From: Myxococcales bacterium
Lineage (GTDB): Bacteria; Myxococcota_A; Polyangia; Haliangiales; Haliangiaceae
Length of the DNA: 49,614 bases
Reading direction: 5' to 3'
Assembly (NCBI GenBank): GCA_947483555.1
Contig: CANKMW010000069.1
Location: 1-49,614, forward strand
In this document: positions 8,322-16,422 of the stretch, piece by piece
Layout of the letters: every line of letters starts with the position of its first letter
Position numbering within the stretch: the stretch's first letter is position 1
Notes under the pieces: generated by a model
Seen by the model: the letters and a program-made list of their open reading frames with translations, nothing else
Databases searched by the model: none
What the model was told of the DNA's origin: nothing
Position numbers and translations under genes: made by a program

Positions 8322-9359
8322 GTGATAAGACCGACACGAGTGGCCACCGGTCCCGCCATCCCCGCCGACCACGTCGGCGCCATCCTCGAGGGCATCGACG
8401 ACGCGCTGACCGAGGCCGAGCTGGCCGGTGACGATCGTGCGGTGGCCAACCTGCTCGCGGCCGGAGCGCACGCTGCGTTGCGCCAGGGCGACGCCCGCGC
8501 GGCCCGCGGCTTTGGTGAGCGCGCCGCCCGCGCGCGGTTCCAGCACCGCACCGCGCAGTACGACGCGGTGCGGGCCCAGGGGTTCGCGGCCACCGCCGCC
8601 GGCGATCTCGAGGCCGCGCTCAACCAGACCATCAAGGCGCGGGTGCTGGCGCGCGACAGTGGCCGCCACCGCGATCTGGCCGATCAGTCGTGCACGCTGG
8701 CCGCGCTGTACCTGGCCCTGGGCGCGCCCGACGAGGCTCGCTCGTGCGCCGACGCCGCCCTGGCCGCCGCCCGCGTCGAAGCGGCGCACGACCTCGAAGC
8801 GGTGGCGGCGGCGTGGCGAGCGTGCGCCGACGGCGAGGCCGGCTTCCTCGATCTCGCGGCCACGGCGCTGGCGGCGATCGACACCAGCGGGCGTGGCGTG
8901 ACCGCGCAGGTCGACGTTGCCTGCGCGCGCACGTACTGGCTGCTCGAGCGCGGTGCCGCCGGCGACGCCCGCACCTCCGAGGACGTGGCCACCGCGGCGC
9001 TGGCGGCCGCGATCCGCGCCGGCGTCGATCACCGTCGCACCGCGCTCCACGCCACCGTGGCCCGCGCGCTCGCCCGCCGCGGCGATGACGTCCGGGCGCG
9101 GGAAGAGCTCGAGCGGGCGCGGCGGTCGTCGGACCGCGCCGAGTCCAGCGCCCTGTCGCTGCTCGCGCTGGCCGCCGGCGAGGTGCTCGCCTCCACCGAG
9201 TCGCAACGCCAGGTGATGCTCGGCGCCGCCCGCGCCCGCGTGCTGCGCACGGCCTCGCGCCGCGAGGATCCCCGCGCCTACTGCACCGGAGTCCGACTCC
9301 ATCGTCGGCTCCTGGAACTGACCGGCGGGATCCCCGCCGACCTGCCCGGACCCGCGTGA
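8322..9359 (+). CDS. TPR-like helical-repeat protein
   Basis: 345 aa from the GTG at 8322 (an upstream ATG at 8320 is out of frame). The sequence is almost entirely Ala/Arg-rich helix pairs about 34-40 residues long, e.g. NLLAAGAHAALRQGDARAA, GFAATAAGDLEAALNQTIKA, CTLAALYLALGAPDEARSC and VARALARRGDDVRAREELERA, which match TPR spacing. There is no signal peptide or catalytic motif, so it is probably a cytosolic scaffold. Its stop codon overlaps the start of the next lipoprotein gene (GTGA), indicating translational coupling. Function unknown. Confidence 0.75.
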   Translation: MIRPTRVATGPAIPADHVGAILEGIDDALTEAELAGDDRAVANLLAAGAHAALRQGDARAARGFGERAARARFQHRTAQYDAVRAQGFAATAAGDLEAALNQTIKARVLARDSGRHRDLADQSCTLAALYLALGAPDEARSCADAALAAARVEAAHDLEAVAAAWRACADGEAGFLDLAATALAAIDTSGRGVTAQVDVACARTYWLLERGAAGDARTSEDVATAALAAAIRAGVDHRRTALHATVARALARRGDDVRAREELERARRSSDRAESSALSLLALAAGEVLASTESQRQVMLGAARARVLRTASRREDPRAYCTGVRLHRRLLELTGGIPADLPGPA

Positions 9360-10249
9360 CCCGGCACCGCCTGGTGTTGCTGGTGATGGGCGCCGCCGCG
9401 TGCGGCGAGCCCCGGCGCGAGGCGCAGCCGGCGCGCACCGAGCCCGGCGGCGGTAGCGGGCCGCGCGACGCCGCGCCCCGCCCGCCGGGAGCGGACAGCG
9501 GCGGTTCCGCCACCTCGCCCGGCATCGACGCGTCCGCCGTCGACGATTCCAGCATCGGGGACGGCACCACGGCCGACGCGCTGGGCGCCATCGCGGCGTG
9601 GCAGGCGGTGGTCGACCGCGATCGTTATCTGGCGCGACGCGACCAGCACGCGGTGCTCGCCGGTCGCGTCGGTGGCGAGGCCATCGCGCCGGGCGCCCGC
9701 GGCGTGGTGCGATGGCTGGTCGACGAGCGCGAAGGCAACGGCGCGCTCGCGGTGCGCATCGCGATGAGCGGCCAGCCGCCCGCCGAGGGTGCTCGCATCG
9801 CGGTCGCCGGCGCGTGGGCGCTCGATGACCAGCGGCGCTGGTACTGGCAGGTGGCGTCGTTGTCGGCGATCGAGGGGCCCGATCCGACGCCATCACCCGA
9901 TCCACCGTCGGCGCCCGGCCACCAGGTCGCCACCGGCTCGCCGCCGTCGGGCTATCGCCCGATCTCGAAGGCGCGCGACGGTGGGGTCGTGACCTTCGGC
10001 GTGGTGCGCGCGCCCCGCGGCGAGGGTGACGGCTGGCTGGTCGCCGATGACTCGTTCGGCGCCCCGGCCGCATACCTGTTCCTGCCCGGCGAGCGACCCA
10101 GCTACGGTGGTCACGATCTCCGCCAGGCCGACGAGCGCTGGGTGCTCAAGCGTGGCGTCACCTACTGGGTCCGCATCGATCGCGTCCGTCGCCGCACGCC
10201 CCAGGACACCGCGCGCATCAAGGCGACCACGGCGCCGGTCCGGTTGTAG
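9356..10249 (+). CDS. Lipoprotein of unknown function
   Basis: 297 aa from a GTG that shares four bases with the previous stop. The signal is RLVLLVMGAAAC with the lipobox Cys at residue 15, followed by a long disordered linker rich in Pro, Gly, Ser and Asp-Ala (DASAVDDSSIGDGTTADA). The folded part, about residues 75-297, contains two similar halves: RWYWQVASLSAIEGPDP and RWVLKRGVTYWVRIDRV both look like beta-barrel or OB-like strand patterns. I do not recognise the family. It is probably membrane-anchored and made together with the helical-repeat protein. Confidence 0.7.
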   Translation: MTRHRLVLLVMGAAACGEPRREAQPARTEPGGGSGPRDAAPRPPGADSGGSATSPGIDASAVDDSSIGDGTTADALGAIAAWQAVVDRDRYLARRDQHAVLAGRVGGEAIAPGARGVVRWLVDEREGNGALAVRIAMSGQPPAEGARIAVAGAWALDDQRRWYWQVASLSAIEGPDPTPSPDPPSAPGHQVATGSPPSGYRPISKARDGGVVTFGVVRAPRGEGDGWLVADDSFGAPAAYLFLPGERPSYGGHDLRQADERWVLKRGVTYWVRIDRVRRRTPQDTARIKATTAPVRL

Positions 10250-10251
10250 GC

Positions 10252-10257
10252 TATCTT
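10252..10257 (+). promoter_or_regulatory. -10 element TATCTT, leaderless-type promoter
   Basis: TATCTT ends seven bases before the ATG at 10265. It lies just after the previous stop codon, so the lyase gene probably has its own promoter. Confidence 0.45.
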
Positions 10258-10264
10258 CTGCGCG

Positions 10265-12664
10265 ATGCGTTTCCTGCTCGCGCTTGCCCTGGTTGTCGTC
10301 CCCGGCCTGGCCGCGGCGGCCCCCGACATTCCCACGCCGGCCCACCCCCGCCTGCTGCTCGACGACACCTTGCGTGCGACCTGGAAGCGACAGGCATCGC
10401 AGGCCGGTTCGCCGGTGGCGCGCGCCGTCGAACGTTGCACGCAGGTGCGCAGCAACCCCAAGGAGTTCGCCCGCGACCTCTACATGGGCCTCGACTGGGC
10501 CGGCTACCTCCAGAACTGTCTGGTCGCGTGGGCGGCGACCGGCAAGGACGCCCACGCCGACACCGCGATGAACTACTTCATCGCGCAGCTCGACGACCTG
10601 GCCAGCGTCGGCGACGGCAAGGGTGGCAACGAAGCCGCGCGCCGCGACAGCGGCTTCGCGATGCGCGCGATGGGCCCGTACACGGCGGTGGCCTACGACT
10701 GGCTCCACGACCACCCGCGCATGACCGAGCCGCTGCGGGCCCGAGCCCGCGAGCGCTTCGAGGCCTGGACGACCTGGTACCTGGCCAGCGGTTACCGGGC
10801 GCGCAACCCGAGCACGAACTACCACGCCGGTTACCTGATCGGCGCCACGTTCATCGCGATCGCGCAGAACGGCGAGGCCGGCAAGTACGGCAACGATCTG
10901 TGGCACCTGGTGCGCGACGACCTGTGGGGTCGCGACATGACGGCGGCGTTCGCGGCCGGCGGTGCGCTCGACGGTGGCGACTGGGGCGAAGGCTGGCAGT
11001 ACGCGCCCCTCTCGGTCGCCGAGTACGCGCTCGCCGCCCGGGCCATGGTGCAGCAGGGGACGCCGTCGGCCGGCATCCGGACCTGGCTCGACAGCATCCT
11101 GCGCCGCCACGTCCACGCCCTGTCGCCCGGCGCCCGCATCTTCGTCGGCGGCGACACCGGCATGGAGGAGGAGCAGGGCAACCTGCCGCCGAACTTCATG
11201 ACCCTGGCCGCGGTCGTGATCGGCGACGCGTCGCCCGACAGCAAGGGCTGGGCGATGCACGAGATCCAGCGCCTCAAGCTCGCCGACGACATCTTCGCGC
11301 GCCAGTTCGCGCTCTACGGCGCGCTCGCGGCCGGCGCGCAGATCAAGCCGGTCGCGGTGCCGCGCGAGTCGTGGCCGACCAGCTACATGGCCCGCGGCGT
11401 GAGCAACTTCTTCACCCGCTCGCACTGGGGCAAGGACGCGGTGTGGACGGTCCTGCAGTGCAGCAAGACCGTCGACGTCGATCACATGCACCCCGACGCC
11501 GGCAACCTCGTCATCTCGCGTGGCACCGACGACCTGATCGTCGATCCGAGCCCGTACGGGACGCTGTCGAGCCTGACCAGCAACGCGCCGACGGTGGAGA
11601 GCGCCCAGCTCCCGGACGACTACAAGCCGTCGCAGGCCTACTGGAGCGAGAAGACCGGCTTCCGCTGGGCGCACCAGAACGCCTCCGGCGTGGCGGTGGC
11701 GCGCTGCGACTACGCCGATCAATACAAGTTCCAGCACCGTCCCAGCGACGTCCCGGCGGCGCAGCGCGACGTGGTCGTGTTTCCATGGGATCAGGGCCGC
11801 AACGCGACCGTGGTGGTCATCGATCACGCCCGCAGCGGCGACGCCAAGCGCGGACTCCACCTGCGCTTCCGCACCCAGGCCAAGCTGACGGCGGACGGTA
11901 GCAGCGCGCGCGGCAACCGCGGCAGCTCGTCGATCGCCGTGCGCCAGCTGTGGGCCAGCGGCGGCACCGGCCTGGCCCGATCACGCAAGGGCGGCGACTG
12001 CTTCTCGGGCGCCACCCGCGGCGGCTGCGACATCCCGCGCTTCCCGATCGACGAATGGACGCTGGTCGTGCCCGGACCGACGATGGAGGCGGCCCACGTG
12101 CTCGACGCCTCGGCGAGCGGCGCCAACGAACCGGCGCCGGCGGTCGAACGACAGGGCGTCGTGACCGTGGTCGCCGCGAAGCGCGGTGGCAGCTCGTTCG
12201 TGGTCGCGGTCGGCGGCGCGGCCACCGTGACCTACCGTGCCGCCGCCGGCATCCACGCCGTCCTCGACGGACCCGCCGACGCCACCGTGTCGGCGGTCGC
12301 CGACAAGGCCGGCTGCGCGGTGACGGTGGGCAGCGGCGGCGCCGGGACCAAGATCGCCGGACGCCCGACGGTGTTCACCCTCGACGCGCAGTGCGCGGTG
12401 CTCGCCGACGTGGTCCAGGCCCGCCCGATCGCGGGACCGGAGCCCGATGGCCCGGTCGATGCTGGCGCCGCGGGCGGGGCCGACGCCGCGGCCGGCGGCG
12501 GCACGCCGACCGACGATGGTTCGGTCGAGACGCCGCCCGGCACGCTGCCGCGCAGTGCGCGGAGCGGATGCTGCGGTGCCCAGGCCACGCCCGGTTCGCC
12601 GCTGGCCATGAGCGCCCTGGTCCTGGTGTGGCTATTGTCGCGCCGCCGGCGCCGCCCGGTGTGA
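10265..12664 (+). CDS. Secreted heparinase II/III-like polysaccharide lyase
   Basis: 799 aa. A Sec signal peptide (FLLALALVVVPGLAAAAPD) precedes an alpha-helical toroid domain, about residues 30-370, with the usual DWLHDHPRMT and NPSTNYHAGYLIG motifs. A beta-sandwich follows from about 380, with MHPDAGNLVISRGTDDLIVDPS matching the heparinase II/III signature. Lyases of this family cut uronic-acid polysaccharides by beta-elimination. A disordered Asp/Ala/Gly linker leads to a C-terminal tail, about 765-799: a double-cysteine motif SGCCGAQ, a hydrophobic helix and a poly-Arg end, which looks like a myxobacterial C-terminal sorting/anchoring signal. The enzyme is therefore probably displayed on the cell surface. 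Substrate unknown. Confidence 0.85.
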   Translation: MRFLLALALVVVPGLAAAAPDIPTPAHPRLLLDDTLRATWKRQASQAGSPVARAVERCTQVRSNPKEFARDLYMGLDWAGYLQNCLVAWAATGKDAHADTAMNYFIAQLDDLASVGDGKGGNEAARRDSGFAMRAMGPYTAVAYDWLHDHPRMTEPLRARARERFEAWTTWYLASGYRARNPSTNYHAGYLIGATFIAIAQNGEAGKYGNDLWHLVRDDLWGRDMTAAFAAGGALDGGDWGEGWQYAPLSVAEYALAARAMVQQGTPSAGIRTWLDSILRRHVHALSPGARIFVGGDTGMEEEQGNLPPNFMTLAAVVIGDASPDSKGWAMHEIQRLKLADDIFARQFALYGALAAGAQIKPVAVPRESWPTSYMARGVSNFFTRSHWGKDAVWTVLQCSKTVDVDHMHPDAGNLVISRGTDDLIVDPSPYGTLSSLTSNAPTVESAQLPDDYKPSQAYWSEKTGFRWAHQNASGVAVARCDYADQYKFQHRPSDVPAAQRDVVVFPWDQGRNATVVVIDHARSGDAKRGLHLRFRTQAKLTADGSSARGNRGSSSIAVRQLWASGGTGLARSRKGGDCFSGATRGGCDIPRFPIDEWTLVVPGPTMEAAHVLDASASGANEPAPAVERQGVVTVVAAKRGGSSFVVAVGGAATVTYRAAAGIHAVLDGPADATVSAVADKAGCAVTVGSGGAGTKIAGRPTVFTLDAQCAVLADVVQARPIAGPEPDGPVDAGAAGGADAAAGGGTPTDDGSVETPPGTLPRSARSGCCGAQATPGSPLAMSALVLVWLLSRRRRRPV

Positions 12665-12695
12665 TCGGGATTGCGGTGGTGCCGGCCGGCCGGCT

Positions 12696-12701
12696 TACAA
12701 T
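12696..12701 (+). promoter_or_regulatory. -10 element TACAAT, leaderless-type promoter
   Basis: TACAAT, close to consensus, is followed by GGGGAG and the ATG at 12708. The GGGGAG could act as a ribosome site only if the transcript began unusually early; a leaderless start is more likely. Confidence 0.55.
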
Positions 12702-12707
12702 GGGGAG

Positions 12708-14063
12708 ATGATTCGCCTCACCTCGCTGCTCGCATGCTTGACGGTCACCGCCGCTTGCGAACCGGTCACCGAGACCTTCGTCGACGCCGCCACCGACGCC
12801 GACCCCACCGACGCCATCCCGGCCGACGCCACCGAAGGCTCGGTCACGATCACCGTGGTCGGTGATGACGGCGACCCGGCCGGCACGGTGCGCGGGATGC
12901 CGCGCGCCGGGGTCGACGTGTACTTCATCCGTCCTGAAGGCACCGTGCAGAAGGTGACCTCGGCGGCCGATGGCACCGCCACCGCGACCCTGGTCGCGGG
13001 CTCGTTCGCGGTCGTGGCCCGCAAACCCGACGTGCGCAACCTCTACGTCACCGTGTTCGCCGATCTGGCACCCGGCATGGCGCTCACCGCCGGCGACCGG
13101 CCCGATCCGCCGGCCACCACCTCCACCGGCCGCGTCACGTTCACGATGAACCCGGTCGCCGGGGCTTCCTACTACAGCCTCGCGACCTCGTGCCCGTTCG
13201 GCTTTCCGAGCGGCAGCAATGGCACCCTGACCGCCCAGTTCAGCCAGGGCTGCCCGCAGCTCACCAGCGCGACGGTGGTGATGTCGGCCCACAACAGCGC
13301 CGGCGGCACGATCATGTACGCGACCCGCGCGGGGCTGAACATCCCGGCGCTCGTCAACACCACCCAGTCGCTGGGAGCAAGCCTGGCGCCGGCCACCACC
13401 ATCACGACGTACAACGGGATCCCGGCCGGCGTCACGTCGATCGACAACCGGACCCAGCTGCGCCAGGACGGCACCGCGTTCGGCAACGCTCAGGCCAACG
13501 CCGACGTCAGCGGCGCGACGCTGTTGATCTCGCAGCCCATCGCGGCGGTCGGCAACCACACCTCGATCGCGTCGCGTTATTTCCCGACCGGCAACCTGCT
13601 GAGCGTCGAACACCGCCGGCGGGTGACGTCGCAGCAGCTCACGACCACCCTCGACGTCGGCGCCAACATCATCCCGTTTTCCACCCAGCCCAGCTACGAC
13701 CCGGTGAGCCGCGCCGGCGGCTGGACGCTGTCCGGCGGCGGTCCCGGCCGCCGCGCCGACGCCTTCTACGCCCAGGGCGGGTACAACCTGCCCAACCAGT
13801 CGTTCGTGAGCATCACCGTCATCGGCGACGGCGCCCGCACCAGCGTGACCTTGCCGCCCTTGCCACCCGAGCTGGCCGGCTTCGCGGCGACGGTCGGCAC
13901 CACCGGCAACTTCTACAACTTCTGCCTCATCGATATCGTCGGCGCTGCGGGTTACGCCGACGTCGTCGAGACCATGAGCGCCGAGGCCCGCCAGGTCCTC
14001 TACGACCAGGCCGCGTTCCCGGCCGCCACCGAGTACTGGTTCAGCGCCTCGAATCCGAGCTGA
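12708..14063 (+). CDS. Asp-Ala-linker lipoprotein
   Basis: 451 aa. The signal SLLACLTVTAAC gives a lipobox Cys at residue 17, followed by the linker DAATDADPTDAIPADATEG. Residues about 45-110 (SVTITVVGDDGDPAGTVRGMPRAGVDVYFIRPEGTVQK) look like a carboxypeptidase-regulatory/Big-type beta-sandwich. The remainder is beta-strand-rich with many Thr/Ser/Asn and no enzymatic motif. It is probably a surface lipoprotein; I do not recognise the main domain. It converges on the NCS1 permease gene with only six bases between the stops. Confidence 0.75.
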   Translation: MIRLTSLLACLTVTAACEPVTETFVDAATDADPTDAIPADATEGSVTITVVGDDGDPAGTVRGMPRAGVDVYFIRPEGTVQKVTSAADGTATATLVAGSFAVVARKPDVRNLYVTVFADLAPGMALTAGDRPDPPATTSTGRVTFTMNPVAGASYYSLATSCPFGFPSGSNGTLTAQFSQGCPQLTSATVVMSAHNSAGGTIMYATRAGLNIPALVNTTQSLGASLAPATTITTYNGIPAGVTSIDNRTQLRQDGTAFGNAQANADVSGATLLISQPIAAVGNHTSIASRYFPTGNLLSVEHRRRVTSQQLTTTLDVGANIIPFSTQPSYDPVSRAGGWTLSGGGPGRRADAFYAQGGYNLPNQSFVSITVIGDGARTSVTLPPLPPELAGFAATVGTTGNFYNFCLIDIVGAAGYADVVETMSAEARQVLYDQAAFPAATEYWFSASNPS

Positions 14064-14069
14064 GCCGCG

Positions 14070-15530
14070 TCACGACCGGTGGCGCTTCATGAGCAGCCAG
14101 TAGAGGCTGCCGGCGAGGCCCGAACCGATGAACCACGACCAGTCGTAGATCACGCGCATGGGTGACCAGAAGGCGCCCAGCAGCGCGACCGTCGCGCCGA
14201 CCACGGTGGCGATCACGGCGGCCGGGTTCCAGCCCCGGCGGTAGCGGTACTGGCCGTCGGGGAGGTAGAGGTCGCGCAGCGCCAGCCGGGTGCGGCGGAT
14301 CAGCCAGTAGTCGACGATCAGGACCCCGGCGATCGAACCGAGCGCGCCCGAGTATCCGATCAGCCAGCCGTCGATGTACCGCTTGGAGTCGGCGAGCAGC
14401 TCCCAGGGCTGGAACAGGATGCCGAGCAGACCGGTGATGAGGCCGCCGGTCTTGAAGTCGATCTTGGCCGGGAAGGCGTTGGCGAAGTCGTTGGCGGGCG
14501 AGACCACGTTGGCGGCGATGTTGACCGCCAGCGTCGCGATCACGATCGTGAACATCGCGATCGCGACCAGCCATGGGCTCTCGAACCTGGCCATCAGCGC
14601 GATCGGTTCCCAGATCTGTTCGCCGTAGATGATCGCGGTGGCCGAGGTGATCACGACGCCCATGGCGGCGAACACCGTCATCGTCGTCGGCAACGCCACG
14701 ATCTGTCCGATCGCCTGGTCGCGCTGCGAGCGACCGAACCGGGTGAAGTCGGGCATGTTGAGCGACAGCGTCGACCAGAAGCCGATCATCGCGGTCAGCG
14801 ACGGGACGAACACCGGCCAGAACTCGCCCCAGGTATGCAGCGTGCCGCCCTGGGCCATGATCGGACCGAGGCCATCGGCGCGATCGATCGCCCACCACAC
14901 CAGGAGCGCCGTCATCACCAGCACGAACGGCGCCGCCCAGCGCTCGACGCGGCGCAAGAGGTCCATGCCCCGGTAGATCACGAGGATGTTCAGGCCCCAG
15001 AACAGCAGGAACGAGATCCACTGGGTGGTCGCATAGCCGTGGAATCGGCCCAGCGCGGTCGGCCAGCCGGTCCACAGCGACGCGAAGAACGCCTGCAACG
15101 CCAGGCCGCCGATCCAGGCCTGGATGCCGAACCAGCCGCACGCGACCAGCGCTCGCATCAGCGCCGGCAAGTTGGCCCCTACCGTGCCGTAGGCGGCGCG
15201 GGCGAAGACCGGGAACGGAATGCCGTACTTGGTGCCGGGGTGCGAATTCAGCAAGATCGGCGCCAGCACGATCAGGTTGCCGAGCAAGATCGTGATCAGC
15301 GCTTGCCACCAGCTCATCCCGTTCTTGATGAGGCTCGACGCCATCATGTAGGTCGGGATGCAATGGGCCATCGACACCCACAGCGCGGCGTAGTCCCAGG
15401 TGTTCCAGGTGCGCCCAGCCACCTTCACCGGCGCCAGGTCATGGTTGAAGAGCGGCGAGCGCGCGATCTCGTCGTGATCGCTCAGCTCGATGCGGCCATC
15501 CGCGTGCGCCACCTCGGTGTCGGTCGACAT
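14070..15530 (-). CDS. NCS1-family nucleobase/allantoin permease
   Basis: 486 aa from the ATG at 15530 (MSTDTEV); the frame is open to 15593 but the longer N-terminus has no conserved sequence. The N-terminal motif LFNHDLAPVKVAGRTWNTWDYAALWVSM is diagnostic of NCS1 symporters, and about twelve transmembrane helices follow. LNMPDFTRFGRSQRDQAIGQ and ANVVSPANDFANAFP are the conserved central and substrate-site segments. Members carry purines, pyrimidines, allantoin, hydantoins or thiamine with Na+ or H+. No catabolic genes are adjacent, so the substrate is undetermined. It is located in the inner membrane. Confidence 0.92.
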   Translation of the reverse strand: MSTDTEVAHADGRIELSDHDEIARSPLFNHDLAPVKVAGRTWNTWDYAALWVSMAHCIPTYMMASSLIKNGMSWWQALITILLGNLIVLAPILLNSHPGTKYGIPFPVFARAAYGTVGANLPALMRALVACGWFGIQAWIGGLALQAFFASLWTGWPTALGRFHGYATTQWISFLLFWGLNILVIYRGMDLLRRVERWAAPFVLVMTALLVWWAIDRADGLGPIMAQGGTLHTWGEFWPVFVPSLTAMIGFWSTLSLNMPDFTRFGRSQRDQAIGQIVALPTTMTVFAAMGVVITSATAIIYGEQIWEPIALMARFESPWLVAIAMFTIVIATLAVNIAANVVSPANDFANAFPAKIDFKTGGLITGLLGILFQPWELLADSKRYIDGWLIGYSGALGSIAGVLIVDYWLIRRTRLALRDLYLPDGQYRYRRGWNPAAVIATVVGATVALLGAFWSPMRVIYDWSWFIGSGLAGSLYWLLMKRHRS

Positions 15531-15609
15531 GTGGGTGCGCGAGTCTATCCTGGCATCCGTGGGCCGGCAGATGATGAGCCGGATCATGGCCATCGCGGCG
15601 CCCGCGCTC

Positions 15610-15615
15610 TACCAT
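15610..15615 (+). promoter_or_regulatory. -10 element TACCAT, leaderless-type promoter
   Basis: TACCAT is followed by six bases (GACGCC) and the ATG at 15622. Confidence 0.45.
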
Positions 15616-15621
15616 GACGCC

Positions 15622-16386
15622 ATGCGGACGCTCTGCCGCGCCTTCTTGCTGCTGCTGGTCGGCTGCGGGTTCGAACCCAGCGGCGGGAACGACGGTCTGG
15701 ACGCTGCGGCGATCGACGCCGCCGATTCCGACAGCGTGACCGACGACGACGCCGCCATCATCGACGCCGTCATCGACGCCGCCGTCATCGACACCGCCGT
15801 CGTCGACGCCGCCATCATCGACGCCGCCATCATCGACGCCGCCATCATCGACGCCGCCATCATCGACGCCGCCATCATCGATGCCGCCATCATCGATGCC
15901 GCCATCATCGATGCCGCCATCATCGACGCGCGCCTCATCGATGCCCAGGTCACCGACGCACGGGCACCCTGCCCGGGCACGTACACCACCGCCTTCAACG
16001 GCAGCCACTATCGATTCGCGACCACCGCGACGACGATCGGCCCGGCCGCCGTCGACTGCAACGACGACCTCGGCGGCGGACGGACCCATCTCGCCACCTT
16101 CGAGGTCGCGGCCGACATGGATCCGGCGATCAGCGCCGTCAACCCGGGCAACAGCGCCGAACCGTTCGTGGGCGCGTCATGCACCGCGAACGACTGCTCG
16201 GTGATGTCGGCGTGGACGTGGACCACCGGCAGCGCGGTCGACGCCACCCTGTGGGAGGCCGGCCAGCCCAACAACGGCGCCACGCAGAAGATCGCGGCGG
16301 TCCGCCGGATCGCCGGCCTGTGGACCATCAACAACGTCGACGCCGCGACCGCGACCCGGCCCTACATCTGCGAGTGCGACCCGTGA
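15622..16386 (+). CDS. C-type-lectin-like lipoprotein with DAAII repeat
   Basis: 254 aa. The signal AFLLLLVGC gives a lipobox Cys near residue 15. Residues about 44-107 are a tandem repeat of the five-residue unit Asp-Ala-Ala-Ile-Ile, an extreme form of the Asp-Ala linkers in neighbouring lipoproteins. The C-terminal ~140 residues resemble a C-type lectin-like domain: HYRFATTATTIGPAAVDCND, GGRTHLATFEVAAD, CSVMSAWTWTTG, LWEAGQPNNG and a final YICECDP with paired cysteines. Surface ligand or carbohydrate binding is likely but not shown. The start is supported by the TACCAT element. The gene converges with the GMC oxidoreductase gene, leaving 36 bp. Confidence 0.8.
   Translation: MRTLCRAFLLLLVGCGFEPSGGNDGLDAAAIDAADSDSVTDDDAAIIDAVIDAAVIDTAVVDAAIIDAAIIDAAIIDAAIIDAAIIDAAIIDAAIIDAAIIDARLIDAQVTDARAPCPGTYTTAFNGSHYRFATTATTIGPAAVDCNDDLGGGRTHLATFEVAADMDPAISAVNPGNSAEPFVGASCTANDCSVMSAWTWTTGSAVDATLWEAGQPNNGATQKIAAVRRIAGLWTINNVDAATATRPYICECDP
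15751..15957 (+). repeat. 15-bp in-frame tandem repeat (DAAII units)
   Basis: The unit GCCGCCATCATCGAC is repeated about a dozen times between 15751 and 15927, with one 12-bp unit at 15766, then two degenerate units to 15957. The central copies (15808-15867) are identical and later ones differ only by C/T in the Asp codon. It is in frame with the lectin-like lipoprotein, so copy-number change would vary linker length without shifting the frame. Confidence 0.9.
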
Positions 16387-16422
16387 CGGTGTCTGCCAGC
16401 TAGATCCATGCCCGATGATAGG

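Noticed and set aside
8289..10073. Long minus-strand extension of the EEP lipoprotein frame
   Set aside because: It is antisense to the helical-repeat gene and following lipoprotein, has Arg/Pro-rich composition typical of GC-rich shadow frames, and the signal peptide and promoter place the start at 8288.
9893..11860. 655-codon minus-strand open frame
   Set aside because: It is the shadow of the heparinase-like lyase and lipoprotein genes; composition lacks protein-like patterns.
15542..15547. TAGACT as promoter of the NCS1 permease gene
   Set aside because: It is 11 bases before the start, outside the 6-9 base spacing seen elsewhere, so it was not listed as a feature.
15667..15678. GGGTTCGAACCC, like a tRNA T-arm
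   Set aside because: It lies inside the lectin-like lipoprotein at the lipobox codons, and no acceptor, D or anticodon arms can be placed around it.
15751..15957. Tandem repeat as a CRISPR-like array
   Set aside because: Units are contiguous 15-mers without spacers and stay in frame with a coding region.
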